From the NCBI RefSeq assembly GCF_000969905.1, contig NZ_CP009520.1:3720001-3784000 (forward strand): a stretch of 64,000 nt of DNA. The letters run 5' to 3'. Source of the DNA: Methanosarcina vacuolata Z-761 (GTDB lineage Archaea > Halobacteriota > Methanosarcinia > Methanosarcinales > Methanosarcinaceae). Both the position numbers and the translations under genes were made by a program. Position 1 is the stretch's first letter. The number at the start of each line of letters is the position of its first letter. This document shows positions 47,382-57,489 of this stretch, piece after piece. Below the pieces are notes generated by a model that made no database searches, had not been told where the DNA came from, and worked only from the letters and a program-made list of their open reading frames with translations.

Positions 47382-49403
47382 TTAATTTTCTTGCATATTC
47401 CCGGCTTTTTTCCTGCAAATTTTGTCCAGAAGCAGAATGTTATTAAGTATCAGAGATCCACTCCATCCGAGAGGGATTGCCCAGGCAGGGGTGCCTGTAG
47501 ACTTATCCACCTGCTCCGGGAGAAGTCCTGTACTGGTTGCTCCGGCAAGAGACCATTTGAGGTATTCAATCCCTTCCATGGTCAGCCTTTTTACTGTTTC
47601 TTCCGGCTTTTCTTCTTGTTCATAGAACTTCTCATGCGTGGAGGTAGAGCCTTCTTTTTCATCGGAAAGTTCAAGGGCAAAGGTAAACATTGCTTCCGAA
47701 AGCCAGAGCGTAGTTACTACCCACGGGTTTCCGTTTATGTAACTGTCATTTTCATACCTCTTGATGCCGTAACCGATATTTATGGGTACTGAGAGTTTTT
47801 TCTGGATGTTCTCTATCATGAACTGAATCATATCCTTTTCCAGGGGGTCTTTTGCAGAGAGCATTCCAAAAGGAACATAAGTGCCGAGAATACTTGCATC
47901 AATCGTTTTGTCCAGCTTCTCATTAATTACACCTTTTGCAAAGTAACCTTCCTGAAGCCAGAAACGGTCAATCGTAGCCCGTTTGACGAACTCCGCCCTC
48001 TTTTTCCAGCGCCTTGCCATGCCAGCTTCTCCATTTTCTTCAGCCAGGTGTGAAGCGCCCATGAGTCCGGCATAAATTGAAGCATTTGTATATGTAAAAA
48101 TTCCGTAGTAAGTCTCCCAGAGATCCATACATCTCTCGTGAATTCCTGATTTGGTCCGCTTCATCAGATATTCGGCAGCCCTGAGCACCGAGACCCAGAC
48201 CTCTTCTAGAAATTCAGCTTTCTTCAGGCCCTCGAGAATCCCGTAATAAACATCCATAGCATAGAGCGTAGACCCGGTTTCATCAATCTGAGTTGAGTAG
48301 TCAAAATTACCCCAGGAGGGAGCTATATTTCCATTTAGCCAGTAGCGTTGAAACCAGGAACCATCAGGGAGTTGAGTCTGGATGCACCACTTGAAAAACA
48401 TGTCACAGTAGTCTGGATAGCCTGAATGCTTTAATGCAAGCACGATTTCTGCAGCATCTCTATTCCAGCAGAACCCATATCCTCCACATTTCTCGAAGTT
48501 TGAGTCAAATTCCGGAGCAGCTACAAAAGACCCATATTCGCGGTCGTTAAGGAGGTAAAGCATTAGAAGAGCCCGGTTATAGGCATTGAACAGATCCTGA
48601 CGAAGGTTGTCGTGTTCTTCAAGCCCCGGAATTTTGATTACCTGCTTTCTGGAAAGCCACATAACCCAGTGTTCCCGCGTCTTTTCAAAAATATATTCAA
48701 GAGGCATTTTTGAGAGCTCTTGCATTCTCTTATATAAGAGGCGTCGGGAAGAAGCAGCACCTATAAGGATTACAAACTCATTTGCTCCGTCAGCATCCAG
48801 TTCAAGATCCCAGCCAGCCGCATTATTAATGTTTCCTATGTCTTCTTTGTTCCCCTGGAGTTTTCCGTCTTCCATATCATATTTGGCATTCGTCCACCAT
48901 ATAGTATCCATTGCCTTTCCAATTTGCCACTCATTAAACTCTGGCTGAGAATAGATCCCTATATGATAGTTTTGCCAGTATTGTACAAGCAAATGAATAT
49001 CGGTATCGCAAAACCCGGAGTTTTTCTTGGAGGTTTCACCTACGTTAAAATTCGAGTAATAAAAGAATTTTCCTGAAAGCTTTTTCTGGGACTGGACCTT
49101 GAACCTGCGGATAAGGACAGGCACGTCAGGGTGCACAAGGTCAAGAATGGAAATTCGGATTCCCGAATCATGATAAAGTTTTGTTGACACAATATTTGTG
49201 TCCTCTATATAGTTCTGGATGCCGTGCCATTCGTTATCATTAGTCCAGAGAAGCTTTTCTCCTGTATGAATACAGGCAACAGATTCCTCGACATGTTGAG
49301 CATGGTCTCGGCGGGGATAAAAAAAACCTATTATTTCCCCCTTTTTTCCCATTGTTACAAGCAGCTCGTCATTTCCAAGAATAACGTTGGGTTGCTTTAT
49401 CAC
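47382..49403 (-). CDS. GH15 glucoamylase/glucodextranase-type glycoside hydrolase
   Basis: The 673-residue cytoplasmic enzyme releases glucose from alpha-glucan chain ends. The N-terminal beta-domain (1-260) begins NVILGNDELLVTMGKKGEI and contains FFYPRRD. The (alpha/alpha)6 barrel shows GYGFCWNRDAAEIVLAL and STQIDETGSTLYA, where the Glu is the expected general acid. STGLLPEQVDKSTGTPAWAIP then PLGWSGSLI carries the general base Glu in LLPEQ. Its start overlaps the stop of the V4R gene by four bases (ATGA). No signal peptide is seen, so the substrate is internal glycogen or imported glucan. Confidence 0.92.
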   Translation of the reverse strand: MIKQPNVILGNDELLVTMGKKGEIIGFFYPRRDHAQHVEESVACIHTGEKLLWTNDNEWHGIQNYIEDTNIVSTKLYHDSGIRISILDLVHPDVPVLIRRFKVQSQKKLSGKFFYYSNFNVGETSKKNSGFCDTDIHLLVQYWQNYHIGIYSQPEFNEWQIGKAMDTIWWTNAKYDMEDGKLQGNKEDIGNINNAAGWDLELDADGANEFVILIGAASSRRLLYKRMQELSKMPLEYIFEKTREHWVMWLSRKQVIKIPGLEEHDNLRQDLFNAYNRALLMLYLLNDREYGSFVAAPEFDSNFEKCGGYGFCWNRDAAEIVLALKHSGYPDYCDMFFKWCIQTQLPDGSWFQRYWLNGNIAPSWGNFDYSTQIDETGSTLYAMDVYYGILEGLKKAEFLEEVWVSVLRAAEYLMKRTKSGIHERCMDLWETYYGIFTYTNASIYAGLMGASHLAEENGEAGMARRWKKRAEFVKRATIDRFWLQEGYFAKGVINEKLDKTIDASILGTYVPFGMLSAKDPLEKDMIQFMIENIQKKLSVPINIGYGIKRYENDSYINGNPWVVTTLWLSEAMFTFALELSDEKEGSTSTHEKFYEQEEKPEETVKRLTMEGIEYLKWSLAGATSTGLLPEQVDKSTGTPAWAIPLGWSGSLILNNILLLDKICRKKAGNMQEN

Positions 49404-50209
49404 CGTGTCTCCCCTCTCAGTTGGTATTCCTGACTTGTACCGCCAGACGGTGCCGGCGAGATTATGTGTTCACAGACTTCTTTTCCTGTAGCTTTACAGC
49501 TTACCTCCCTCACACTTATGTTTTTCCCGAAATACTCGGTCAGGTAACCTGCAAAATAACCACTCATAAAGGCACAAACTGGCTGTTCCGACCCTCCGTA
49601 AACATCAGCTATAAACGAGTCTTTCACAACGATTTTTCCTTCATAAGTTTTGGGATCACATTCGATTTCCAGGATTCCCCAGCCCACGCCTTTAAAGAGT
49701 TCTGCAAGCACGCTTGCAAAATTACTGTCATTAAGGTCCAGAATACTCTTGAAATACTTTGCTGCGTGAGTCCCCCCCTTAAGTCCTGAAAGAGTGAGAA
49801 GGCCTTCTGCATGCGGAGCACTCTGGTTAAGAGTTTTAATGATATCAACAATGGTAAGTGCCCTTGCCATAACTCCCCTGACTCCTATAACATTTAGAGG
49901 GAAGTCCACGGAATAAACCATTCCGTATTCTGAAAGCCCATATTCGACCTCACTTACAACTTCAAGTTCCTTTATTTTTCGGGCGAAATCCTCTGGATCA
50001 ACATCTTTGTTAAGCTCGGTAAATACTGAATATTCTCCGGTTTTCTGTGTAATATTATCCAGATGACCAAACATAATGAACGCATTCTCTTTTTCGAGAA
50101 AGTCAGTTATTAAAGATAGAGATCCCGGCTCTTTCGAGTAGATTATCTTAAACCATACAATCTGCGAGTTTTCATTGAAACCTGCAAACATGAATAAGTC
50201 TCTTACCAT
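49400..50209 (-). CDS. ACT-V4R domain protein in the alpha-glucan operon
   Basis: Residues 15-90 look like an ACT domain (IVWFKIIYSKEPGSLSLITDF). The second half is a V4R (4-vinyl reductase) domain with the signature FGKNISVREVSCKATGKEVCEH, in which the two Cys and His are the zinc/ligand-binding set. V4R proteins bind small hydrophobic ligands or act as signal sensors; ACT domains bind amino acids or sugars. Placed between the GH57 and GH15 genes and coupled to the latter, it is probably a regulator or sensor of glucan use; this is inference. It has no enzymatic motif of its own. Confidence 0.75.
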   Translation of the reverse strand: MVRDLFMFAGFNENSQIVWFKIIYSKEPGSLSLITDFLEKENAFIMFGHLDNITQKTGEYSVFTELNKDVDPEDFARKIKELEVVSEVEYGLSEYGMVYSVDFPLNVIGVRGVMARALTIVDIIKTLNQSAPHAEGLLTLSGLKGGTHAAKYFKSILDLNDSNFASVLAELFKGVGWGILEIECDPKTYEGKIVVKDSFIADVYGGSEQPVCAFMSGYFAGYLTEYFGKNISVREVSCKATGKEVCEHIISPAPSGGTSQEYQLRGETR

Positions 50210-50246
50210 GTGACCTGACTCCCATGAGTTAGTATGTGTTCTTTAG

Positions 50247-51443
50247 TTAAGCTATTGTGCGAAGTTTTCTGAATACCTGTGCTTTGAAATCCATAAGTAC
50301 AGCCATGAAATTAACCGCTGCATCGAAAGGCGTGGAATGGACACTGAAATATGAATGTACATCCCCATCTCCGAGCCATTTGGTACACATATAGTAGTAA
50401 TGGTCCGAAGTCAGCAGATGCTTCCATATACGCAGGATTTCAGGGTCCTCCGTCTTCCTCACAAAGGGTTCAAGCAGCTTTATTTCTTCAAAGCAGCGCC
50501 TTTGCATGTCGTTTCCAAGCCATGCGCTTGTATCGCGTTCCATATCAGCCCAAGAAATTGTGGAAAAGTCCCCAACATCGATCTCGGCTACAGGGGAATA
50601 TTTTTCGACAAGCTCAAGAGGGGTGCTGAAATCCAGGTGAGTCTTGAGCACTTCCCCGGGAAGTTCTTTCAGGAAGGAAAATATCCCGGTTTCTTCCCAC
50701 TGATGCTCTCCGAAGGTCTCATAGTCCATAAAGATATTAACGCAGTCTTCATTATTCCCTGAAGCCCATGAGGCCCATTTCTCTGCAGTCAGGGGATACC
50801 CTTCCCACCACCTTGCAGAAAACCTGTATCCTATATCGTCACTCAACTTGTAATTTCTAAAGATAATAGGAAGCCCTGAACCTTTTGCCCTGTAAAGTAC
50901 GTTGGGTGACCTTCCCTCAAGCATATGGTCCGCTCCTTCGGTAAGGATCGCCCTGTACCCAAGACCCGAAACAAGCTTTGCTATAGTGTTATTGTAAAGC
51001 AGTTCGGTATTCCGGAATACCTTAGGTTTAACTCCCAGAAGGTCAAACATAAGTTCTCTATGTTCTTTTATCTCCTCAATAAACTCGGTTTTGTCTTCAA
51101 AAAGACTTGAAAGAGAATGATAAAAGGTTTCGTCCAGAAATTCCATTGATCCGGTTTCCGCCATCTGCCGGAAGCCTTCGAGGGCATCTTTTCCCCAGAG
51201 TTCACATTGTTCGAGCAGGGTCCCGGTAACCGAAAGAGAAAACCTGAATTCTCCTTTATGTTCGTCAAGAGCATCCAGGAGGAGTGTATTTGTAGGAATG
51301 TAACATTTCCGGGCTACTCTTTCAAAGATCTCCCTGTTGCTTCTCTCGTCAAAATAGCGGAAAAACCCTGATCGGTCATCAGGCCAGAACCTGCGCAGTC
51401 TGAAAGGCTGATGTACCTGGAAATACATGCAAACCGATGTCAT
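50247..51443 (-). CDS. GH57 alpha-amylase-type glycoside hydrolase
   Basis: The 398-residue enzyme has the family-57 conserved regions: HQPF at 11-14 (region 1), KVFRNTELLY with the nucleophile Glu147 (region 3), LTEGADH, and MDYETFGEH with the catalytic Asp240 (region 4). Region 5 follows as SWADMERDTSAWLGN. Members are alpha-amylases or glucanotransferases acting on glycogen or maltodextrin. It starts within the stop of the following degenerate paralogue by four bases. All catalytic residues are present, so I expect it to be active. Confidence 0.92.
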   Translation of the reverse strand: MTSVCMYFQVHQPFRLRRFWPDDRSGFFRYFDERSNREIFERVARKCYIPTNTLLLDALDEHKGEFRFSLSVTGTLLEQCELWGKDALEGFRQMAETGSMEFLDETFYHSLSSLFEDKTEFIEEIKEHRELMFDLLGVKPKVFRNTELLYNNTIAKLVSGLGYRAILTEGADHMLEGRSPNVLYRAKGSGLPIIFRNYKLSDDIGYRFSARWWEGYPLTAEKWASWASGNNEDCVNIFMDYETFGEHQWEETGIFSFLKELPGEVLKTHLDFSTPLELVEKYSPVAEIDVGDFSTISWADMERDTSAWLGNDMQRRCFEEIKLLEPFVRKTEDPEILRIWKHLLTSDHYYYMCTKWLGDGDVHSYFSVHSTPFDAAVNFMAVLMDFKAQVFRKLRTIA

Positions 51444-52576
51444 GCTCCCTCCTCCAGCACAGCTCTCCTGAAATCGGACAGGATGGAAAAGTAATTGACA
51501 GCCCTTTCATATCCTTCCCTGATATTCCCAGAATTCATAGAAAAAAAGATTTCACTCTGCTGAAGGTAACCGAATATATGTTTAAGTTCTCGATAGTTCT
51601 TATTTTCTTTAAGCCCTGAGAGTTCCTCTTCGATTCTTACCAGTTCTCGCAGGTAAAGCTGTTGAGCATGGTTACCTAATGCGTTATTTATCCCATAACG
51701 GATTGTCTGTTCGGTTCCCAGGGTAGGAAGCTTTAAGGGTTCAAATCTACTGGCAGCTTCAGAAGGTGTGAGCATGTCAATTCCCCTGGACTTTAGGGCC
51801 TCTGGAAACGTCCTGATAAAATCGTCTATCATGCTTTTGTTTCTGTAGTGAAAACAGAGGCTTGTATAATTAAAATAAAGAGTCAGGATGTCACCTTCCA
51901 TGCTGGCAATCCAGTCCGCAAACTTTTCCGGAATAAGAGGATAGCCTTGCCAGTTTTTTTCCGAAAAGCGCAGTTCAAGGTCTTCGCTCAGGTTTATGTG
52001 CCTCAACAAAGTCGGGAGATGGTTTTCAAATACATGTACAGGGTCATATCCATTCATGAGATTCCTGGACCCCTCGGCGATAAGGCAGTTATAACCCAGG
52101 TCAGTAAGAATCGTCTCTACTCTTTCGGTGTACAGAATCTCTGTGTTTACGAAGGTTTTAGGGGTGATATCCAGTAATTCCCGGATCATTTCTCTATAAA
52201 TGAGCACTTCTTCCTTAAACCAGGAAAGATCAGGATATAGTGAACTCAGAGAGTGATAACTACAGCTCCCTGTGAATTCCACGCTCTCATTTTCCCCAAA
52301 TTCGCGGAATGATTCGAGAAGTTCGGGATCCCATCGACACTGTCCAAGGAATGGCCCGGATAGATCAAAGGAATATTTTCCCCCTCTTTCTATGGACTCC
52401 ATAATCAGATCATTAAGGCGTAAAAACTGTCGGCTTGTTTTTAAAAATTTTGAAAAAATACTATTCCGGTCAAAATACCGGTCCATTTCAGGCACCCCAA
52501 AAAATCCCTCTACAGGCCAGTACCACTTAGGACTGTAAGGCAGATGCACTCCCATACAGATGCATACAGCTTTCAT
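51440..52576 (-). CDS. GH57-like protein lacking the catalytic aspartate
   Basis: This 378-residue paralogue precedes the active GH57 gene in the operon and overlaps it by four bases. The fold is kept: VHLPYSPKWYWP at the N-terminus corresponds to HQP, and TFVNTEILY still has the nucleophile position (Glu146). In region 4 the segment is LYFNYTSLCFHY, where the usual D-Y-E-T-F-G-E-H becomes N-Y-T-S-L-C-F-H, so the acid/base Asp is replaced by Asn and the neighbouring substrate-binding residues are lost. It may be a binding or regulatory partner of the active enzyme. Similar inactive subunits exist in other families. Confidence 0.85.
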   Translation of the reverse strand: MKAVCICMGVHLPYSPKWYWPVEGFFGVPEMDRYFDRNSIFSKFLKTSRQFLRLNDLIMESIERGGKYSFDLSGPFLGQCRWDPELLESFREFGENESVEFTGSCSYHSLSSLYPDLSWFKEEVLIYREMIRELLDITPKTFVNTEILYTERVETILTDLGYNCLIAEGSRNLMNGYDPVHVFENHLPTLLRHINLSEDLELRFSEKNWQGYPLIPEKFADWIASMEGDILTLYFNYTSLCFHYRNKSMIDDFIRTFPEALKSRGIDMLTPSEAASRFEPLKLPTLGTEQTIRYGINNALGNHAQQLYLRELVRIEEELSGLKENKNYRELKHIFGYLQQSEIFFSMNSGNIREGYERAVNYFSILSDFRRAVLEEGA

Positions 52577-52726
52577 AACACAGTACTCTAGTGCGGAAAC
52601 CTACTAAAAACTATTGTTTTGGTAACTATGCATTTACAGTGGAGTCAAAAATACTGAAAGTGGAATGAACTAATAGCTTATCTAAACATCCAAATAATTA
52701 TAATAACATCAACACAATTTAAAACT

Positions 52727-53290
52727 GTGACAAAGAAAGACACACTAACTATCGTATCGCTAGCAGTCATAGGCTCCATCGTAGCAGTATTATTAAGTTC
52801 AGATAAGCCCACCGCGGGTCTAACGGCACTCGCTGTACTCATAGCAAGTGCATCATTATACGAGTCAGCGAAAACATCCGAAAAAAACAATGAACAAATG
52901 GAGAAATCACTCAAACTAACAGAAATAACACTCGAAAAAGCAGAAATCGAACAGAAAACGCGAACTATAAAAGAACAACTGAATGTATTTTACTATCCAT
53001 TATATGATTATATAACACGAGATCCAAGCATTAACGAATGCTGGCAACCCAGTACATTGAATAAAATCGGAATGTATAGGTACTTTGCAAACAAGGAAAT
53101 AATCGAACAGTTCGAAGTGTTCAGAAATAGTGGGTATGGTTACGGTAGCGAACCATGTAACAAACTGACCGAAAGTATAAAAATTGAAATCAAATTACTT
53201 GAATCTAGATGCAGAGAGCTGAACAATGGATTAAACATACTGGATAATGAATACAACCAAATAAAAAACGACTCGTATAAAGGTAGGTAA
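52727..53290 (+). CDS. Hypothetical membrane protein with coiled coil
   Basis: The 187-residue product starts at a GTG and has an N-terminal pair of short helices (LTIVSLAVIGSIVAVLLSS and GLTALAVLIASASLY) followed by a long charged coiled coil (SEKNNEQMEKSLKLTEITLE) and a Tyr-rich C-terminal part. I do not recognise the family. It is divergent from the alpha-glucan operon, and about 150 bases of shared leader separate them. Confidence 0.55.
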   Translation: MTKKDTLTIVSLAVIGSIVAVLLSSDKPTAGLTALAVLIASASLYESAKTSEKNNEQMEKSLKLTEITLEKAEIEQKTRTIKEQLNVFYYPLYDYITRDPSINECWQPSTLNKIGMYRYFANKEIIEQFEVFRNSGYGYGSEPCNKLTESIKIEIKLLESRCRELNNGLNILDNEYNQIKNDSYKGR

Positions 53291-53329
53291 ATTTACTGTG
53301 AACAACATGATTAAGAGCTATCCAAAATT

Positions 53330-53381
53330 TATAGTACGTCTAAAAAGTTATAGTACGTCTAAAAAGTTATAGTACGTCTAT
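53330..53381. repeat. 19-bp tandem repeat (TATAGTACGTCTAAAAAGT)
   Basis: Almost three copies stand head to tail after the hypothetical membrane protein. Confidence 0.85.
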
Positions 53382-53402
53382 CTACTCGAATACTCATTTT
53401 GT

Positions 53403-53637
53403 TTATGAACGTTTGCGATCTTGAAAGCCACACAAGGTCATAATACTTTTTGGATAAACCCCTAAATGGGAAGCAAAAATCTTTTGCTTCCAAAAACAAG
53501 GAATGGGCGAAAAAGCCGTAACCTTGTAAGTTATTTTACTTGAATGAAACTTATCTACAATATTTCTCAGCCCTCTTGAGCGAAGCGAAAAGGACACCGT
53601 CCTCCCGAGACGGAACTCGGGTGACGACTCAGGGATT
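53403..53637. mobile_element. Possible IS200/IS605-type end (solo remnant)
   Basis: Two hairpins are visible: GGAAGCAAAA/TTTTGCTTCC (53469-53491) and CCCGAG-ACGGAA-CTCGGG near 53604-53621, followed by GACTCAGGGATTTTA. The block looks like the right end of an IS605 transposon, where the guide RNA of TnpB is normally encoded. No tnpA or tnpB frame remains, so the assignment is tentative. Confidence 0.35.
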
Positions 53638-55785
53638 TTATCTCATCATAAACCTTGTCAAGCTGTCGTATGCATAGGAGATTTCTTTTAGGGATAGGGA
53701 AATCTCGAAGTCTTTTCCTTTAACCTCAAGGGAATTGCCTTCTACTTTGCCGATAATCATATGAGGCACATCTTTGAGGATTTCGAGTACAGTTTCGGGT
53801 TCACCTGTAGCAAGTAGAGCTCTTGCCGGGGCTTCTGAGAATAAGAGTTCCTCAGCTTTTAATTCTGAAACTTCACTCAAGTCTACCTTTGCACCAGAAT
53901 TCTTGCACATCCTCGCAAGTCCTGCTGCAATTCCTCCAAGGTAAAGGTCATGTGCCGAGCTGAGTTTTCCGCTTCTTGCCGCTTCGATTACTGCTTTTAT
54001 AATCTCAGGAGCATTTTTCGGGACAGAAGGAACTTTTCCGGCATTCTGGGCCTCGAAACAGGCATAGTATTCGGAACCTCCCAGATCTGCAGTTGTCTCT
54101 CCTACCAGGATGATGGTGTCTCCTGATTTTGCAAAGAAGCTTGAAGGGAGAAGAGTCTCAAGGTTGACTTTCCCTATTATTCCTATTGAAGGAGTTGGGA
54201 GAATTGCGGTCTTAAATTCATCGCTTTCGTTATACAGGGATACATTTCCTCCCACGACCGGGATTGAGAGTTCCCTTGCCCCATCTCCAAGTCCAAGTAC
54301 GGAGTTTTTGAGTTGCCAGTAGATTTCCGGGCGATCCGGGTTCCCAAAGTTCAGGCAGTTTACAATTGCAAGCCCTTCAGCCCCTTTTACTGCAAGGTTC
54401 ATGACGTTTTCAATTACTATATTCTTTCCTCCGTTATAGGGGTCAAGAAGGGTAGCTCTTGGCTGGCAGCCGCAGGAAAGTACGAGTCCTTTTTCATCAG
54501 TTATCTTGAGCACGCCAGAATCTTCTCCGGGTTTGACAACTGTTCTTAACTGGACTTCATGGTCGTACTGCCTGTAGATCCATTCTTTTGAGGCAATATT
54601 GTAGGAAGAGATAACTTTCAGGAAGGCTGCCTTAAGGTCTTCCGGAGTTTCGGGGGCTTTACTTTCTTCAACCTGAGGAATAGGAGCTACTGAAGATTTC
54701 TCGCAGGTCGGAGCTCCGCCTGTCAGGAAATCAATTGGAATATCTACAACGACTTCCCCTTTGAATTCAACCGTATAGTTTGGTTTCTCTGTTAAGTATC
54801 CTACTACGGCCCCATTAAGGTCGTACTTTGCTACCAGAGCAAGTACGGCATCAACGTCTTCAGGAGCTACTTCAAAGACCATGCGTTCCTGAGATTCTGC
54901 AAGCAGGATTTCATAAGCATTCATATTGGGTTCGCGCTGGGTCACGGCATCTGCAATAATGTAGGCTCCAAGTCCTCCCTTTGCAGCCAGTTCTGCGCTT
55001 GCTCCTCCAAGACCAGCAGCTCCCAGGTCTTTGCAGGATTTTATATAACCTTTCTCCATGGCTTCCAGCGTCATTTCAATTACGAGCTTTTCAGTATATG
55101 GGTCTCCCACCTGGACGCTCGGACGGTCTTCCGCTTCGGCTGATTCGGAAAGGTCTCTGGAGGCAAAAGAAGCTCCTCCAAGTCCGTCTTTTCCTGTGCT
55201 GGAGCCTGCGAGCACAAGCTTGTTTCCGGCTTTCTGGGAGCGGGCAGTTATGACCTCATCTTCCCGGCAGAGCCCTACTGCAACAACATTTACAAGAGGG
55301 TTCCCACTGTATTTTCGGTCAAAGAAAGTCTCACCATTGACCACTGGCACTCCTATGCAGTTTCCATACCCTGCAATTCCCTTAATTATCTGTTCAAAGA
55401 GAAACATATTTTTTGGAGTGTCAAGAGGTCCGAAATAGAGGGGGTCCATAAGGGCTATTGGACGGGCTCCCATGGAGATTATATCTCTTACGATACCTCC
55501 TATACCGGTAGCAGCTCCGTTGTAGGGGTCGACATATGAAGGGTGGTTATGGCTTTCCATACCTATAGCAAGTACATAGCCATCATCAAATTTTATAATT
55601 GCAGCATCGTCCCCCGGGCCAATAATCACATTTTCGCCCGTACTGGTAAAAGTTTTCAGGAGAGGGGCACTTGAGCGGTAGGAACAGTGTTCGCTCCATA
55701 AATTTAAAAAGCAGCCCTGTTCTACCAGGGTGGGCTCTCGCCCCAGTTCTTTTTTAATGATCTTAAGGTCTTCTTCAGGTAACAT
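53638..55785 (-). CDS. purL: Phosphoribosylformylglycinamidine synthase subunit PurL
   Basis: The 715-residue PurL is the synthetase subunit of the archaeal FGAM synthase, which works with PurQ and PurS (not in the window). The start [20 protein letters not shown] and the ATP-binding motif [32 protein letters not shown] are characteristic. The second half-repeat shows [17 protein letters not shown]. The length equals the small type of PurL without a glutaminase domain. The ATG lies beyond a MITE B copy at 55850-55953. Confidence 0.95.
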   Translation of the reverse strand: MLPEEDLKIIKKELGREPTLVEQGCFLNLWSEHCSYRSSAPLLKTFTSTGENVIIGPGDDAAIIKFDDGYVLAIGMESHNHPSYVDPYNGAATGIGGIVRDIISMGARPIALMDPLYFGPLDTPKNMFLFEQIIKGIAGYGNCIGVPVVNGETFFDRKYSGNPLVNVVAVGLCREDEVITARSQKAGNKLVLAGSSTGKDGLGGASFASRDLSESAEAEDRPSVQVGDPYTEKLVIEMTLEAMEKGYIKSCKDLGAAGLGGASAELAAKGGLGAYIIADAVTQREPNMNAYEILLAESQERMVFEVAPEDVDAVLALVAKYDLNGAVVGYLTEKPNYTVEFKGEVVVDIPIDFLTGGAPTCEKSSVAPIPQVEESKAPETPEDLKAAFLKVISSYNIASKEWIYRQYDHEVQLRTVVKPGEDSGVLKITDEKGLVLSCGCQPRATLLDPYNGGKNIVIENVMNLAVKGAEGLAIVNCLNFGNPDRPEIYWQLKNSVLGLGDGARELSIPVVGGNVSLYNESDEFKTAILPTPSIGIIGKVNLETLLPSSFFAKSGDTIILVGETTADLGGSEYYACFEAQNAGKVPSVPKNAPEIIKAVIEAARSGKLSSAHDLYLGGIAAGLARMCKNSGAKVDLSEVSELKAEELLFSEAPARALLATGEPETVLEILKDVPHMIIGKVEGNSLEVKGKDFEISLSLKEISYAYDSLTRFMMR

Positions 55786-55849
55786 TGCCTTGCCTCTGAT
55801 ACTTAGTCCTTTTTTGGATGCCGAAGCTCTGGTTTTTTCTTAATATAAT

Positions 55850-55953
55850 TGTCTCTTCGCTATTCCGTATGGATAAGGTGATTTTCAACTCAAGACTGTA
55901 TTGGTTTTCATGAGAATATTATGAGGATATCCACACAAAACAACGAAGAGCCA
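55850..55953. mobile_element. MITE family B, copy 3 (reverse orientation)
   Basis: The end is GAGGATATCCACACAAAACAACGAAGAGCCAT on the right, with GTCTCTTCGC near the left. The interior TTTTCAACTCAAGACTG corresponds to the shared GAATTGAAAAT region in reverse. The copy stands 65 bases upstream of purL. Confidence 0.7.
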
Positions 55954-56581
55954 TATAAATTGATTATTCCCTTAAATTCAAGAGTTTCAGTATTAGCGTT
56001 AACAGTTTATGCCGACATAAAGGGATAAGAATTAAATAAATATTTCTAACCCATACCTTTTCAAAAAACTGCTTTACCGCAAGCCTTTTCAAAAAAGGCT
56101 TGAGCGAAAACCCTGAGTGACGGCGTGATCAAACGATGCAACGGTTGTGGCGCAAGCCTTTTCAAAAAAGGCTTGAGCGAAAACTCTAGCAACAACGGGG
56201 TCGGCGTGATCAAACGGTGCAACGATTACGGAGCAACGGTTGCGCTCAATTGTGATGACAATCTGAGCTGGAATCAAGAAAATTGAATTATTGAATCGAA
56301 TTTTTTCTAGCTTTTTGGATTCCCGTAATTATCAAATCTATAGTAAGCTTTCTATTTTCGCGTTTTTCGCAAAATATTACACTGGACGAAAAAGTGATAA
56401 GCAACTCTTAATCCGAGATTCAGGGTTAATTCTCCAAGTTGCGTATTATCAGCAGTCATCGGGCCTTTGATTCTCAAAATAGGCTTAAAAATTTTGTCAA
56501 CTTGGAATGAAATTGGTTTTGGAATGAGCTACGGATAAAAAAGGATTTAAAATGAAGTGAATAAAAGAAATATGTTTAAAG
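55954..56581. other. Intergenic region with a duplicated hairpin block
   Basis: The duplicated block at 56079-56226 is listed separately. A 35-codon minus-strand frame at 56352-56459 (MTADNTQLGELTLNLGLRVA) lacks a convincing ribosome site and is not called a gene. Confidence 0.5.
56079..56226. repeat. Duplicated hairpin block (AAGCCTTTT/AAAAGGCTT)
   Basis: CGCAAGCCTTTTCAAAAAAG plus GCTTGAGCGAAAA appears at 56079 and again at 56151. Each copy is followed by GGCGTGATCAAACGATGCAACG. The hairpin is the same kind as at 23262 and 41201. Confidence 0.8.
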
Positions 56582-56830
56582 TTATATTTGCTGGATCATT
56601 TTTTCCACTTTTACTCCAGATTCGGTAAGGGAGTACATTTCTTCTTTTTTAGTAATTAATTCCTTCTGTTCAAGTTCATCGAGAGTTTTTGCAATGGTGG
56701 GATGTGCAACTCTCAGGGTTTTTGATACTCTTGTCCCTTCCATTTCTCCTTTTGAGGAAAGTAAGGAGAGCACTTTTTGCCTTATACTGTTTCCGTTTAC
56801 AAAACCTATTAAATCGTTCAATTCGTTCAT
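56582..56830 (-). CDS. Winged-helix transcriptional regulator (82 residues)
   Basis: The ATG at 56830 opens MNELNDLIGFVNGNSIRQKVLSLL, followed by a winged helix with recognition helix VAHPTIAKTLDELEQKELI and a beta-wing ending SLTESG. The fold is of the archaeal MarR/PadR-like small regulators, and is common in methanogens. The frame extends 36 codons further, but the upstream part is a hydrophobic, Tyr-rich sequence unlike a regulator. No operon partner is adjacent, so the target is unknown. Confidence 0.75.
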   Translation of the reverse strand: MNELNDLIGFVNGNSIRQKVLSLLSSKGEMEGTRVSKTLRVAHPTIAKTLDELEQKELITKKEEMYSLTESGVKVEKMIQQI

Positions 56831-57489
56831 CAGGTGCCCCCGATTTATTAATGTACCATATATTTTTATGCTGCTATATTTATATAATAGAAGTGCATAT
56901 ATATGCAATAGCAGGTTATAGGAAGAGATGGAATTCAAGATATATCTAACTTGTTGCTGGGTATGAAAGGCTCTTTCCGGTAAAATCAGGGATTTTAAGC
57001 TTGTTTAGTTTTCTCGGCTTTTTATCTTTTGTGGCTTTTCAGCTTTTCGGCTTAGATCCTTTCCTGAAGCGTTAATCTTTTGAATTTCTTTTAAATATCC
57101 AGCTTTTTCGCTTGCAGTCTATACAAATCTGTACTTACAAATCTGTACTTACAAATCTGTACTTACAAATCTGTACTTACAAATCTGTACTTACAAATCT
57201 GTACTCTTCACTAACAATAATGTTATTAAATTTACTAGAAGTAAACAGTATAAAACAAACATTACAAAAGAATATATTGATATATTAAAAAATTGAAAAA
57301 TAATAAAGCTCTGGCTGGCTTTTTATATTGTCAAGAGTTTCGGGTTATTAGCTGAAATTCAATATAAAGTGCCTGTAAAATACCATTAGGCTTTAATACC
57401 ATCATTGATAAGTACTTTATATCTATCTAGTTATTTTTAGATGTAAGTTACATATACAATGATTACAAATTCGGAGGATATACCAACAA
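56831..57489. other. Intergenic region with a 15-bp repeat and the aIF1 promoter
   Basis: Promoter-like AT-rich DNA flanks both genes. The 15-bp repeat at 57122-57206 is listed separately. A GGAGGATATACC ribosome site precedes aIF1. No gene is seen in the rest. Confidence 0.5.
57122..57206. repeat. 15-bp tandem repeat (TACAAATCTGTACTT)
   Basis: Almost six identical copies stand head to tail, about 280 bases before the aIF1 start. Confidence 0.9.

Noticed and set aside
56352-56459. A 35-codon minus-strand frame (MTADNTQLGELTLNLGLRVA).
   Set aside because: The composition is plausible, but there is no good ribosome site and no neighbour to support it.
57122-57206. A CRISPR-like array in the 15-bp repeat.
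   Set aside because: The units are contiguous without spacers, so it is an ordinary tandem repeat.
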